The notes: generated by a model not told the origin, from the letters alone. Positions 34,898-47,411 are shown, counted from the first letter of the stretch. The stretch: 64,000 bases of DNA from Gigaspora margarita (GCA_009809945.1 WTPW01002475.1:5228-69227); one strand, 5' to 3'. Numbers and translations: made by a program.

Positions 34898-36575
34898 CAG
34901 TGTTGGAAATCTGTTTTGAAATTTATGTTCTCATGAGAACATATTTATTTAATTTAATGTTCTCAAAAATTTTTTTATGTTCTCAAATAAAAAAAATGGG
35001 TTCTCTCTCTCCCTCTTCTTCATTCTCTCTTTATCTCCTTTTCTCTCTCTTTTTCTCTCTCCTTTTTCTCTCTCTCTCTCTTCTTCACTCTCACTTTCTC
35101 TTTTTGCAATTAATTTCTTTCTCTTATTCTCTCTCTTAACTTATACTTTTAGACTTCTTTTATTTATTTTTTAATTTTCATTTTTAATTAATATATTTAA
35201 AAAATTATTAATTATAAAATAATAAAGAATATAATTTATTTAACTAAAATATATAGACAAAGCTAAACTTTTTATAAAAATAAAATTATAATTTATATTT
35301 TTTTAAAAAAAATAATTAACATTTTAGGCTTTTATATAATGTTGGAGATGTTATTAGTTTAATCTAGCTTGTATATTTAGTTTTTAGATAAGCTTTTAAT
35401 GTTTCTTAAATATTAAAGGACAAATCTATTCATAACAGCCTATTACACACTTATTTGTAACAGTTTTATTTATAACTCAAATTTCACTAAGATAACCCTA
35501 TTGCACTTCTAACAAAAAATGATCCTCTTACAATTTTGTATTAATTTTGACTCTAATTCTAACCTTAACCCTACTTTAACATTAATATAACCTTATGGTT
35601 ATTACATAACAGGTTGTTATAAATAGACTTTTTCATATTTAAATAAATAAATATTGTAAATATATTATATTATTCTTCTTCACTAGAATGAATTTAGTGA
35701 ATTTATAAATTCAAAAGATTTTTAATATAAAATTTAAAATATAGTACTAAAGTTTAAAATTATAATAACTAAAGATTTGCTAAGTAATTTTCTTGAAAAA
35801 AATTTATGTTATTATTATAGTAAGTTTAGCTCCCTGAAAACATATATTAAATATTGATCTAATTGGTATTCAATATAATAATATTATATATATATCAAAG
35901 TTTGTATAGTACTGGACAGCATAAAACAATCACTCTATTATATAAAGCACAAAGTTTTGATTCTTAAATAATCAATTCAGATTGGCTAATTTTGATGCAA
36001 TTGATTCTAATTGGTTAAATAAGCAAATATATTTTCTTTTTTTTATATTAAATTCCAATTTTTAAAATTATTACAAAGTTTAACTTTAATAACTTCTTTA
36101 AAACAAAAAGTAATAAAAAATCCTTTGACAGAATGTAGTTTAGCAAAAAATCTATCAATTTGTCAAAGGGTTTTTTGATTTAACTTGTTTTAAAAAGTTA
36201 TAATAATTTAAAGTTTTTATTAATAAAAGTGGATGCATTTTGCTATCTAGTACTATATAATGAGGTAGCTATGCAACTATATTGCACCAAAACTGGGAAT
36301 GGATAAACCAATAAATTATATTATCCAAAATCTTTCTGTAATTCAAAAATACTAAATTGTTTTCTATTTCAACAACTAATAATTTAATAATTATTTAAGC
36401 TACTATATTAATAACAATAATTTTTTATTACTTTATATATTTACATAAAGAACATATTTTTCAAATATAATGTTCTCAAAAAAAATTTAATAGAGAACAT
36501 CTTAAATTTTGTAAATGTTCTCAAATTAAAAGTGAAGTTCTCATGAGAACATGAGACATAAGATTTCCAACACTG
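34898..36575. mobile_element. 1.7-kb non-coding hAT-like element
   Basis: A perfect 8-bp duplication ACTGCAGT flanks it (34890-34897 and 36576-36583). The inverted termini are CAGTGTTGGAAATCT / AGATTTCCAACACTG. Subterminal blocks on both sides repeat TGTTCTCA and the hairpin GTTCTCATGAGAAC. The interior holds a CT-rich simple repeat (about 34999-35150) and an inner inverted-repeat block at about 35420-35640. No transposase frame. A hAT transposase relic lies 0.6 kb downstream. Confidence 0.88.
34999..35150. repeat. CT-rich simple repeat
   Basis: Interrupted TCTCTCTTTTTCTCTC tract. Serine/leucine-rich open frames here are artefacts of the repeat. Confidence 0.85.
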
Positions 36576-37165
36576 ACTGCAGTTATAGTTCTATTGGGTA
36601 TGGGCTTCAAACAACATAGTGAACAACCAATAATCATTGTAATTGAATAAAAAATTTAAATCCTATCTATCAAATCTATTTAAAATCAAGAGTAAATCTA
36701 TTTGTTACTAGCAGTGACAGTCCTGTGCCAATAAGAATCCAAGATTAGGTGTAACATTACACCTAATTATGTAACATGAAAATAAAGCTATTTTCACCTC
36801 TAGCATTAACCCTTCCTCTAACTATACCCTAACCCTAACAATAATAAATTTGCACATGTTTAGTTTTGTTTTGATTGTACATTACACAGGAGAGTGTCAC
36901 TACCAGTGACAAGCACATTTTTTCTAAAATCAAAATAGCAAAAAAAAGCAAGTTCTCAAAAACCTACATTTTATTAAAATTAACCCGAAATAACTTAATA
37001 TTCAAGAAACAATGATTATAAGATCAAAAATATCTTATGATCCAGTAAATAGAATCTAATAATTTTTAGATCATTAGATTTGTCTCAATAAAATAGATCA
37101 ATGATATAATATTCATTAAATTCTGACTGCTAGATTGTGAAACATACTAATAAAAAGGTTTAAAA
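36576..37165. other. spacer with a small candidate TIR insertion
   Basis: ACTAGCAGTGAC at 36707 and ACTACCAGTGAC at 36899 are near-identical direct repeats around CAGTCCTGTG...CACAGGAGAG inverted sequences. They suggest a MITE of about 190 bp. It contains a CCCTAACCCTAAC tract. No gene. Confidence 0.4.
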
Positions 37166-39560
37166 CTAATCAAAAATTGTGCACAACTTTAATTTATAGA
37201 AATATATAATAAAATTCTCACCATTGTCTTGATAAATTATTTTAATATCTTTATAAGTCATTTCATCATTTTCTTTATACTCATCACTCCTTATATTACA
37301 ATTATCCTTGTTCTTTAATTCTATATATTTATTTGAAATTATAGGTTTAGCAACATGTAGTTGATGAACTTCTCTTTCACATTTATAAGCTTCTCTAACT
37401 TTATGGCAATACAATATATTGCTTCTAAGTTGACTCATTGCTAATACTTTTTTAGCGTTTTTTATATAGTTAATAAAATTGGAATTAATTATAAAAAAAA
37501 ATAAATTTAGTATAATAAAATAATTTAAGTTAACCTGCAATTGACTTTGATGTGTTGTATGCAAAAATCCTATATTTGACCAAAGTCGTTCTACAGAAGC
37601 AGAATTGACACATATTTTATAGATTCAAATTGCTGCACATGATAATTCAGAACCAATACTACTTGTTGAGTTTCAAAAATCAAATAAATTTCCTTTAAAT
37701 TGATAAAAAGAATCTATATTTTATGGATCTTTATCACACTAATATTTAATTAACTCTGATAGAATAGAAAGTGAACGTGTCTCAAACCAAGCCTCATAGT
37801 AATATTTTAACCACTGATCAATATGCATCCAAGTAAGATTCTGTATATCTAATTGAAACTTTGATAGTTTATATTCTGGATACAATGCAAAAGATAAAAT
37901 TATAAGTGGCTGCTCCCATTCTTTTCACTGATTTTCTATTCTTTCTAATATTTTTAATCTAAATTCATGATTATAATATTGATTAAAAATTTTTGTTGTG
38001 TATGCAAAACAGTGAAGTACTTCATATAAACAGGCTGTATCCTTTTGCAATTTGTTGAGAAATCCACATAATGGATATAGTATATTTTGTAGTTCAAATC
38101 ATTAATTGTATTTGCGATATCATCAGAAAGTTTTACTCCTTATTATAAGACAATGAACTCTTATTAGCTGCAGAACTTGGTATTCTATTTAACGTGTAAT
38201 AGTAATTCTTTTAGGATTAAATTTAGCAGCAAGACACTAATTAAAATGAATAATAAATATAGGTTATTTATTTAATTTTAATTATAAATTATATAAATAA
38301 TAAGTTATTATTTACTTTGAGCGCAGCCTAAGACTTTAGAATGGAATGGAAACAAAAATAATATGAATTCCATCTAGTATCTCCTGGACTTGTAAGAGAA
38401 CTAACTGTTTGTGATATTTGCATTTGCTCATCTTATAAGGCCCATAAAGTATTCAAATTTATGAAATAACTAACAATTCTAATTGCTTCTTTAGATATTA
38501 TTTTATATAATATTGATTCTTTAAAAATATCAGAACAACCAAATTTTTCTGATGGGCTATACAAGGTAAAAACACTTTGTTTGTATACTTTCATCTTAGT
38601 TGAAGACTATAAATTATTTTTACTACATATTAATAATAATAATTAATATTAAATAAATTAAAAATTTAAAACTTATATATACTGAGCTGCTGCATATTCT
38701 CCTGCTGAGTCTGAGATAAGTGCTTTAATTAATATATTTGATTTGTTTGCTTCATTTATTAAATTTTTAATATATCTAATTACAGTTTTAGCATTAGATC
38801 ATTCAGTACTTATATTAAGTGCACCTATACTAGTAGTTGGCCAGAAGATGTAACAAATATGACACCCCAAATATGTTCTTGCTTTATATTCATCTATCCA
38901 TCAAATATAGCTATTATACTATCTGTATCTGATTGTGCTACTTTATTATATTTTGATTTAATAAGTTTGCAGTTTTTTTTAAGATAGATACACTTAATCT
39001 TTTTCAAGTAGATAATTCTAATTTGGATAAAGCAAATTGAAATAATGCAATTGTATCCTCATTTTCAATAAAGTTAAAAGATAATTCATTTGATACAACC
39101 ATTCTTAATAAAAGCTGTTCAAATCAAAGTTTATTATTATATGTAATTGGTTGATGGAGATAGTTTGTTATAGATTGTTGGTTATTGGAAGATCTAATAT
39201 AGGTTGAACTGCTAGAACAATCATCCATATCTGAATTATTATCTAATTATTATTTATAAAATATTGGTTACTTTTTTTTTATTTTATAAATTTTAAATAA
39301 TTTACCTTTATATTTTCTTTTTTTTTATTTTTGTCATTTTCAGGAACAGGTAAATTTAAAATATGTTAAACTTTTTCAGAAGATATATATTCTTTAAAAT
39401 TTGCACATTTTGATAAATAATTTTGGCATAAATTTGCTCAATTTGAAGTAACACATTCTGGTCTAACTTGAGTTTCTTCTAAAGTGGCATATTTTTTTAT
39501 ACACAAGCTACAAACTGCAAGTGCATTTATGGCATTATTAGGGTTTGAAATCAATAAAAA
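37166..39560 (-). pseudogene. hAT transposase pseudogene
   Basis: Read on the minus strand. The 5' part near 39400-39540 has a Cys-rich BED-finger-like segment (VCSLCIKKYATLEE). The middle, around 38690-38890, reads HIWGVIFVTSSGQ and NKSNILIKALISDSAGEYAAA, as in the RNase H-like core. The 3' part reads WEQPLIILSFALYPEYKL, LTWMHIDQWLKYYYEAWF and NSASVERLWSNIGFLHTTH, the hAT C-terminal dimerisation motif. It continues after a disrupted intron as KKVLAMSQLRSNILYCHKVREA (37400-37460). Stops interrupt several blocks (ENQ*KEWEQ, IKY*CDKDP*NID). An ancestral cut-and-paste transposase, now inactive. Confidence 0.82.
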
Positions 39561-40261
39561 TATTGTCAAAATGCATGCAGTTTTTTATTTTTCATAATTC
39601 ATTAAGTTTAATCTTTGTAATAAAATATTTACTCTTTTATAATCAAAAAAATTTTAATCTCATTATTATAATAAAAAGACTATAAAGGTAATTTACTTTT
39701 TTGTTGTTTATTTTTTCTTATTTTATTTAATTACTTTACTTTTTTAGAAAACTTGTTAGAATAATTATTACAAGATTATAATTTTATTGAAAATTATATA
39801 AATATACCATTATTTATTCTATTATGGTATGTCATTTTAAGTTATCACTATAATTATTGTCATACAAAAATAATATTAATATATTCTAATTAAAGTGCTA
39901 TGTATAACTATGAATAAACTGGTAATAAGCAAGTATAAACTAACATAAACAGTCATGTTTTTTTATACATATGAATTGTAATGCAAGAAGGTGAGAATAT
40001 TATTAATTTTTCTTTTATTTTATATGTATACAAGTAGCTTGATAGTTGTATTACGCCACAAAATGGAGCACATGTAAATTAGCTTTGAACATAGTTATGC
40101 AAATGAATATTTATTAGAGGATTTAGGGTTTATAGTAGTTAGACATTAAGAGAAGTCTAATTATTAAAGATAATTAAATTATTTCTTTAATCCATAACTC
40201 TTATTTCTAACCCTGTCTTTTGTTCTATTCTACCTTGTTTGTTTTTCAATTAACCAATATA
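39561..40261. other. AT-rich spacer
   Basis: No gene or repeat is recognised. Confidence 0.35.
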
Positions 40262-40269
40262 TGGGCTGA

Positions 40270-40523
40270 TAGGGTTCTTCAAAGTCAAATCAATCGAATA
40301 TTAGGCATATTTGAATTTGATCGAATCGAATAAGCTCTTGATTTGAATTTGATTTGATCAAATCAAATCAAATCAAATTTATTTGTAATTTTATTAAATA
40401 TTTTCGAATCAAATCAAATATTTTGCCAATTTGAATTTGATTTGATTTGAAATTTCTGTATTTGAATTTGATTTGAGATCGAATATTTGATCAAATCAAA
40501 TCAAATCGAATTGCGGAACCCTA
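40270..40523. mobile_element. hAT-type MITE with CAAATC motif cloud
   Basis: The perfect 8-bp duplication TGGGCTGA flanks the element (40262-40269 and 40524-40531). The termini are TAGGGTTC and its inverted copy GGAACCCTA (one base differs inside). The 254-bp body is almost entirely CAAATC / GATTTG repeats in both orientations. No coding. Confidence 0.9.
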
Positions 40524-40754
40524 TGGGCTGATTTGTCTCACTTCGTTTATATCACCTGTAAAAATAATTTATTGTCAATCATTGCTATGTTTATTTATAT
40601 ATATATATAAATATATCACATATCAAATTCTAGTTATAAGTTATAGTGACAAACAATGACAAAATGATTATAATGTCTATAATAACTTCCATCTCGATTT
40701 TTTCTTGTTTGTTATGTTCTAAAACTTATAATATAAAGAAATAATTGCAGATCT

Positions 40755-41200
40755 ATGAATAAAATAAGCATAAAAATAACAAAATTATTCTATATCGTTA
40801 TTTGCTTTGTAAACCTTCTAACAATATTTATCATTCTATCAAGATATAGTAATAATTCGCTTGAAGAACAGTCTTGGGTTATTAGACATTCAATTGAAAA
40901 AAAGCATATAATGATTGATGCATTTCCAGAGAATATTTTTTTGTGCTAATTCAAAAATGAAGAAAATTTTACATATTTGCCAAGTCAACGGAGTGTTTTA
41001 GAAGGTACTAGAGGTGAAAAAAAGTTAAAACGCATATTTAAATATGATAAAATCATATTTCATAAAGATTTAAATACTTCAACATGAGGTTATATTTTAT
41101 TTAAGGATAATGATAATCAATATAAAATAACTTTTAGTTGGATGCAAAAGAGCGTAAGGAAAACAATAGACTTTTTTAACTGGAACTTTATTAATTAATT
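40755..41200 (+). pseudogene. degraded gene with N-terminal hydrophobic anchor
   Basis: From ATG the frame reads MNKISIKITKLFYIVICFVN, then a second half of the helix (LLTIFIILSRY) and SWVIRHSIEKKHIMIDAFPENIF. It stops at TAA 40947-40949. The same frame continues (FTYLPSQRSVLEGTRGEKKL, FKYDKIIFHKDLNTST) to a TGA near 41083, then GYILFKDNDNQYKITF. It ends close to the palindrome that starts at 41217. The likely ancestor is a membrane-anchored or secreted protein truncated by that insertion. The family is not recognised. Confidence 0.45.
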
Positions 41201-41216
41201 TTTGGAAGCTAGTATT

Positions 41217-42750
41217 TATACTCCCCAGCCCAGACTTCAACCCTTCTGACCTAGTTACGTGTAATGTAGTACAAAAAAGATCACATGACTTTTGAATTAT
41301 TGCATTTTGACCAATAGTTAGATTACACAAAATTCAGATCACGTGATCTGTATAACAATAAAAGCCAATCAAAATTTGAACCCGAAGTAGGTTCAAAAAC
41401 TTAAGCCACCCCACGATCGACAATAGTCGTTACATAATAAAGTCCTGATTTTACTATGTAAATCGATCATTATCGCTTAAGTAAACTTATTCAGAAGATT
41501 AAAATACACTTATATTAAAATTTTAGCAAGTTTGAAGAACATTTTATTATTTGAGTTTTAACTTTTACGTACGTCGACTAGATTTTTTTAAAAAATTTAC
41601 TTTTTTTAGCAAAAGTAAAAATTAAAAATTAAATAATAAAAAGTTACCAATTTGTATAAAAATTTAGTAGAATATGTATTTTGATCTTCTGAACATATTT
41701 ACTTAAGCGCTTATAATCGATTTACATAGAAAAATTTGGACTTTACTATGTAGTGACTACTTATGATCGCTAAAACACCTCCTTCGCGATGAGAGGTGTT
41801 TTAGCGATCACAAGTGGTCGTACATAATAAAGCCCAAAATTTACTATATAAATCGAGCATAAATGCTTAAGTAAATATATTCAAAAGATCAAAATACATA
41901 TTCTTTGAAATTTTCATATAAATTGGTGAACCTTTTATTATTTAACTTTTAATTTTTACGTTCATTGAAAAAAGAAAAATTTTTTAAAAAAATATATTCA
42001 ACGAACGTAAAAATTGTAGATTAAGTAAAAAAAGGTTTTCAATTTATATAAAAATTTCAGAGAATATGTATTTTGATCTTCTGAATATATTTACTTAAGC
42101 GCTTATGATCGATTTACATAGTAAATTTTGGGCTTATTATGTATTGACCACTTGCGATCGCTAAAACACCTCTCATTATAAAGGAGGTGTTTTAGCGATT
42201 GTAAGTAGTCACAATATAGTAAAGTCCAAATTTTTCTATGTAAATCGATATAAGCGCTAAAGTAAATATGTTCAGAAGATCAAAATACAAATTCTACTAA
42301 ATTTTTATACAAATTGGTGAACTTTATGTTATTTAACTTTTAATTTTTACATTTGTCGAAAAAAGTAAATTTTTTTAAAAAAATCTAGTTGATGTAAGTA
42401 AAAGTTAAAATTCAAATAATAAAATGTTCTTCAAACTTGCTAAAAATTTTAATATATGTGTATTTTAGTCTTCTGAATAAGTTTGCTTAAGCGATAATGA
42501 TCGATTTATATAGTAGAATCAGAACTTTACTATGTAACGACTATTGTTGATCGTGGGGTAGCTTAAGTTTTTGAACCTACTTCGGGTTCAAATTTTGATT
42601 GGCTTTTATTGTTATACAGATCACGTGACCCGAATTTCGTGTAATCTAACCATTGGTCAAAATGCAAGAATTCAAAAGTCATGTGATCTTTGTTTGTACT
42701 ATGTTATACGTGACTAGGTCAGAAGGGTCGTAGTCTGGGCTGGGAGTATA
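41217..42750. repeat. 1.5-kb palindrome built of smaller palindromes
   Basis: The left end TATACTCCCCAGCCCAGACT mirrors the right end AGTCTGGGCTGGGAGTATA, with the centre near 41980. Inside, three hairpin units of about 370 bp are separated by the inverted repeat GGTGTTTTAGCGAT(C/T) (41777-41815 and 42160-42200). Each unit repeats the arm TTTACTATGTAAATCGA...AAGTAAA(C/T)...TTCAGAAGATCAAAATAC. TA duplications fit the ends. No gene. Confidence 0.85.
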
Positions 42751-42751
42751 A

Positions 42752-44538
42752 CATCAGCGAATTATATATACGTAATCTTACGTAAGATATTACGGCCCGT
42801 AATATTACAAAAATCTTATGATCGTCACGGTGTATTACGTAATATATTACGTTAGATTATGGTAATATTACGGTTATTATTTCGAAATATTTCGAAATAT
42901 ACCAAATAAAAAAAAATGCAAATTACCTTCCCCCACAGGGGTCGCGTACTCATGCAGATCAATAAACTAATGCGTGCAGGAGGTAATATTTTGATATTTT
43001 CGCATTGTTTCGCAATATTTTGGATCATTTCGCATTGTTTCGCAATATTTGGCAAATTTTCACAAAATTTTAAAAAATAAATAAATGATATACATATTCA
43101 CATAATCATGCTTTTTTACAGGTTTTCGCTTTATTCGCAAGGTTTCGCAATTTATTATAAAATTTTATATTTTTTTATTTATTATTATTTTTTTATTTAT
43201 TATTATTATATATTATACATATTATATTATATATTATATTTTAATTATTATACATTTTTTACAGTATTATTTTTACATTATTATATATTATTTTAAATAC
43301 TTTCACACTTCTTCGCTTCTAATTCTATTACTATATACAAAAAACTAGCTCTACATACTTATTTTCGCTCACCCACAGTTAGTTATTATCTTCGCTTCTT
43401 TGTTTTCTATTGTCTTCACTTTGACTACTTCTTTTGTTTTGGCTATAAACTTCGTTTCGCACTCTTTTTCTAAAAACTTCAAAATAAAAATGTTTCTTAG
43501 AAGTGTTGGTTCTTGCAAATTGCCGAGGAAAGTCGCAAAGTTTCGAAGAAGTTAGGAATAACTAAAATAAAATTTAAAAAAATAAGTAAAAAAAAAAACA
43601 AAAAAACAAAAAGTGTAAGCAAACTAATAAAAAAAAATAAATGAAGCCCCAAATCTTCGTAAGAGTTCGCGTTCTTGTAAATTCAGAAATTGCAAAGTCA
43701 TGTTAATGTTCTTGCGAAATGCCAAAAAAGTCGCGAAGTACCAAAAAAGTCTGGGTTGTTTTTCGTGCAAAGTGCCAGGAAGTAAGGGTTCTGTTCTCGC
43801 AAAGTGCCGAAATATAATAATAAAAAAAATTTTAAAATAAAACAAAAGAAAACAAAAACAAAAAACACGAAACGAAAAAATAAATGACGTGAAACCTTGC
43901 AAAAACTTGCACAAACTTGCAAAACCATGCGAAAACTTGCGAAAACTTGCGCCTAACTAAATCATTCTCTAAAGAAGCGTTCTTGGTGTTCTTGATTATG
44001 TCGGAAGTCTGAGTAGACATGCGAAAGGTTTCGAAATATTGTATATCTTCTTGCAAAGGTGTCTTGTAAAAGTGCTGAAATAAAAAATAATTAAAAAAAA
44101 ATTAAAAATAAAAATGAAAACAAAAAAACGAAATGAAACAAAAAATGAAACGAAAATAAAAAATGAAATGAAATAAAAACAAAAAAGCGAAAGAAAAAAA
44201 ATAGAACATCTAATTATAAACAAAAGATCTAATCTGATCTTGTAGTACAGAATTTGAATATCATCAAATTATTTTGAACTATTTCAAAAAATCAGTCTAA
44301 TGCGTGATCCAGGTTACAGACCTACTGATTCTGATCCAGCTTGGTTTCCTAGTCCTAAATTATTTTGAAAGGGATCGAAATATTTCGTTAACCTATTTCG
44401 AAATATTTTGAAATTATTTTCGTAATATTTCGAAAATTTGATAATTCGAAATATTTCGAAATATATTACGTAATATTTTGCTTATATTACGGTTCGTAAT
44501 ATCTTACGTAAGATTACGCTATTATAAATTTGCTGATG
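42752..44538. mobile_element. TIR element with TTCG-rich motif cloud
   Basis: The ends ACATCAGCGAATTATA and, inward from the right, ACATCAGCAAATTTATA are followed on both sides by CGTAATCTTACGTAAGATAT. The body holds many CGAAATATTTCG, TTTCGCAA and AAAACTTGCG copies and T- or A-rich tracts. It abuts the palindrome at 41217-42750. No clear target duplication. Open frames in the T-rich interior are low-complexity and not supported. Confidence 0.65.
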
Positions 44539-44954
44539 TAATACCAATTTTGGAGGTATGAATACCAGCCCCCTAATTTTATTGCTAATTCTAGAGAATT
44601 TATAAATGAGTAAGTATATAGTTAAATTTGAATGTTTTTAAGTATTTATTTATAGCACTAATTTATTTACTATTTACAGTCAAGAAAACCTTACTCCACC
44701 CTTTTATGAATCATTATCCAATAGTGATCATAGTTTACATATATATATAATTTCTAGGCACCTTCTCTTCGGCCTGCTTTGTTTTAATCGAATAACTATC
44801 TTCTGTTAACAAATAGTAAATCAACTTCTACTACTAAATCATGCTATTGATATATTTTGCCTTACTCCAATTTAAATAAATGATTTTATGATTTTAAATA
44901 AATAAAATTTTGAGTTATATTTTTATTATAAAATATTGATATTTTTATATGTTA

Positions 44955-46095
44955 TTTCATTTAGAGTACCATTAATTGAATAAAAAATTTGATGATTTTC
45001 AAACTCAAATATATCACAGACAACAGGTTTTTGTTTTTTACCTCCTCTTATCGTAGTTCCTCCAAAAAATAATTTAACCTAAGACAATAAAATAAGTTTT
45101 ATGATATTTAACTAATAATACAAAAACAAATACATACCTGGTTATAATTTTTTTTAGATACTACTTGTCAAAAATAATTAAGCGATAATCTCTTCTTTTT
45201 TAATTGATGCATAAAATAGGGTATATGCATACAAAACATGTGCATGTAGAGTGTTACATCCTCCTTTCTATAAAGTCCTAGAATTACTATTGTAGTATTC
45301 AATTGTCCTATAGTAGGTTGACAAAATGTTTTAACCCAGTTTTTTGCATCTTCTTCAAATTTTAAAATTTCTTCTTCAGTGTGAGTTGGTTTTCTTAAAA
45401 CTTCATACAACTGATAAAATTTGTACCACAAATTTTCAATATTAATTTCACAAATTCCAGCTATTAATTCACTTACAGGAAAGTGTTGGAATAATTTTTT
45501 TATTGGGTTATATAAGGGATGTCCAACTCCAATTACTTCGAGCAGAATTATGATAAAATTCAAAATGAATATTAAGATCACTCATTTTTTTCAATTCTTC
45601 CTTTAAGATTTTGCCCAAAATCATTTTTTTAAATAAATCTTTAAATAGACATTCTATTAACACATCTGATATTTGTAATAAAAGATGTAACTCATCAGGA
45701 ATATAATTAAGTAAGTCAATTATAGGAAACAAAGCAGGTCCTTTTTTCCCTAAATAATACAATTTAATTAAATTTTTTTTTTGTCGAAAAACTAACAAAT
45801 ATTAAAATTTATTTTATCTTTAGTATTTCCAGTAGGTGGCCAAGAAAAATTCGTATTATAGTTTAGCATTATATTCACAAAATAAACAAAAATGTTCAGA
45901 ATTTGGAGCATTTTGACTCATAATAAGATATATAAACTTCTAGTCACCAGAAAAATAAAATTCAACAGACAAGTGAATACCATCATTATCAATTATACTA
46001 TTTCTTTTAAATTAGCTAATTGTAAAGCAAATAACTTGCCAATATTAGCTAATACTTTATAATTTTTCTTATCTACATAAAGGCATAAACTAATA
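44955..46095 (-). pseudogene. transposon protein, C-terminal half (broken)
   Basis: Minus-strand reading from 46095: HISLCLYVDKKNYKVLANIG, a frameshift, NDGIHLSVEFYFSGD*KF, then SQNAPNSEHFCLFCEYNAK with a CxxC. From 45798: KKGPALFPIIDLLNYIPDEL, LLLQISDVLIECLFKDLFKK and SDLNIHFEFYHNSARSNWSW, with a frameshift near 45510. Then NPIKKLFQHFPVSELIAGI and KTFCQPTIGQLNTTIVILGL to 45168. A last block near 44960-45060 reads LFFGGTTIRGGKKQKPVVCD. It continues the protein whose N-terminal part is at 51790-54720. FSGDWKF-type and GGDSRN-type motifs could be catalytic aspartates of an RNase H-like transposase; that is inference, and the superfamily is not assigned. Confidence 0.6.
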
Positions 46096-46857
46096 TGGGC
46101 CAGTGCAAAAAAGATTTGCCCCTCATAAAATTTCATAATTTTGACAATAAGAAAAAGTTTTTTTTATTTTTGATTAATTATTCAAAATTTTTTAGTATCA
46201 AATAAGATAGGTTTTAATCTAATTTATTATATTATTTTTATTGTCTTAACATTGTTTTATTTTAATAATTAAGTATGTACAATTCACTGTATTTGAAAAA
46301 AAAGAAAAAATTTTTTTTTAAAAAAAAAGATATTTTAAATAATTTCGCAATTAATATGCAGTTGTATGAGCTTGTACTATGCAAGTGCATTAATGTGCAT
46401 ATGATAAAGATATAGTTAAAATTTGAGCAAAATTTAATCACTGGTTGTAAAGAAATTTGGCTTTAAAATGAAATAATTTGATCTTTTTACTATATATGCA
46501 TATATATAAATTACAATAGTAAATTATATAGTAAATATTTTTTAAAAAAGTTACTATCAGTCAGACAGAATGTCACACTCAGTATTTTGTTATATATAAA
46601 TTATAAAAAAAAAATATATAAAATTACTATAAACTTTGAAGCCAAGATTCTTTTCAACCTACATATTAATTTAAAATTAAATTTTGCGATTATGTAGAGC
46701 TCAAAAAGGAGAATAAACTTAACTTTTCTGCCAAGTTACAATTCCACCAATTTTGCACAAAACGAGAATATAACTTCATCAAAAACAAATATTTTTCAAT
46801 TTTAAGATCATGAGTATATGTAAAATCATGCCATGAACAACTTTACTTAGGCGACGG

Positions 46858-47411
46858 TGACAACCCTAAAATCAGCGGGTTGGTCGCTGGGTCGGTTTAT
46901 GCTTCATGTAACTGAAGTTAGGTTACGTTGGGGTCGAAAAAGGCGTGTTAGNTTTGGCTAAGTNGTTANGCAAAGTTTCGGGGTAGCGTAGTCAACAATG
47001 AGCGCAGTATAACGATTAACGAATGTATATAAATTTATTATGTGACGAGTTATATGTATTATTATTATTTGGCGATAATAAAGACAAGTTTTTATTTATA
47101 TGTATGTGGTTTATTATATATGAGTTATTAAGCAAAGTGGGAATTGAATGTCGTTTCCCAAAGGGCCAAACGGCCTTTATTTATAATGAATAAAAATCTA
47201 TTTTTACATGCTGGAATTGCTGATATCTCTGTAATTACAGATATATCTNGAAATGCCCNTATAGCTGATATCTCACGTATTCCTGATATCACTGATGTTT
47301 CCCGAATTCCTCCAATTCCCAGAATTCCTAGAATTCTGCTGGTAAACCCAAATTCGTCGATAACGGGTCACGCAGGCATGTGCCTGCGACCAGGTCACAT
47401 TTCCGGTCTCA
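46858..47411 (-). repeat. 3' LTR
   Basis: Direct repeat partner of 49882-50436, differing at scattered positions. It holds five ambiguous bases (46952, 46964, 46969, 47249, 47259) that are absent from the other LTR, which suggests read collapse between copies. The distal part carries GATATC and GAATTCC motif clusters. Confidence 0.85.

Noticed and set aside
34900..35174. Serine/leucine-rich frames of 65-79 residues
   Set aside because: They are translations of the CT simple repeat in two frames, inside a non-coding element.
43108..44223. Tyr/Phe-rich frames in the 42752-44538 element
   Set aside because: They arise from T-rich tracts and motif repeats and have no recognisable features.
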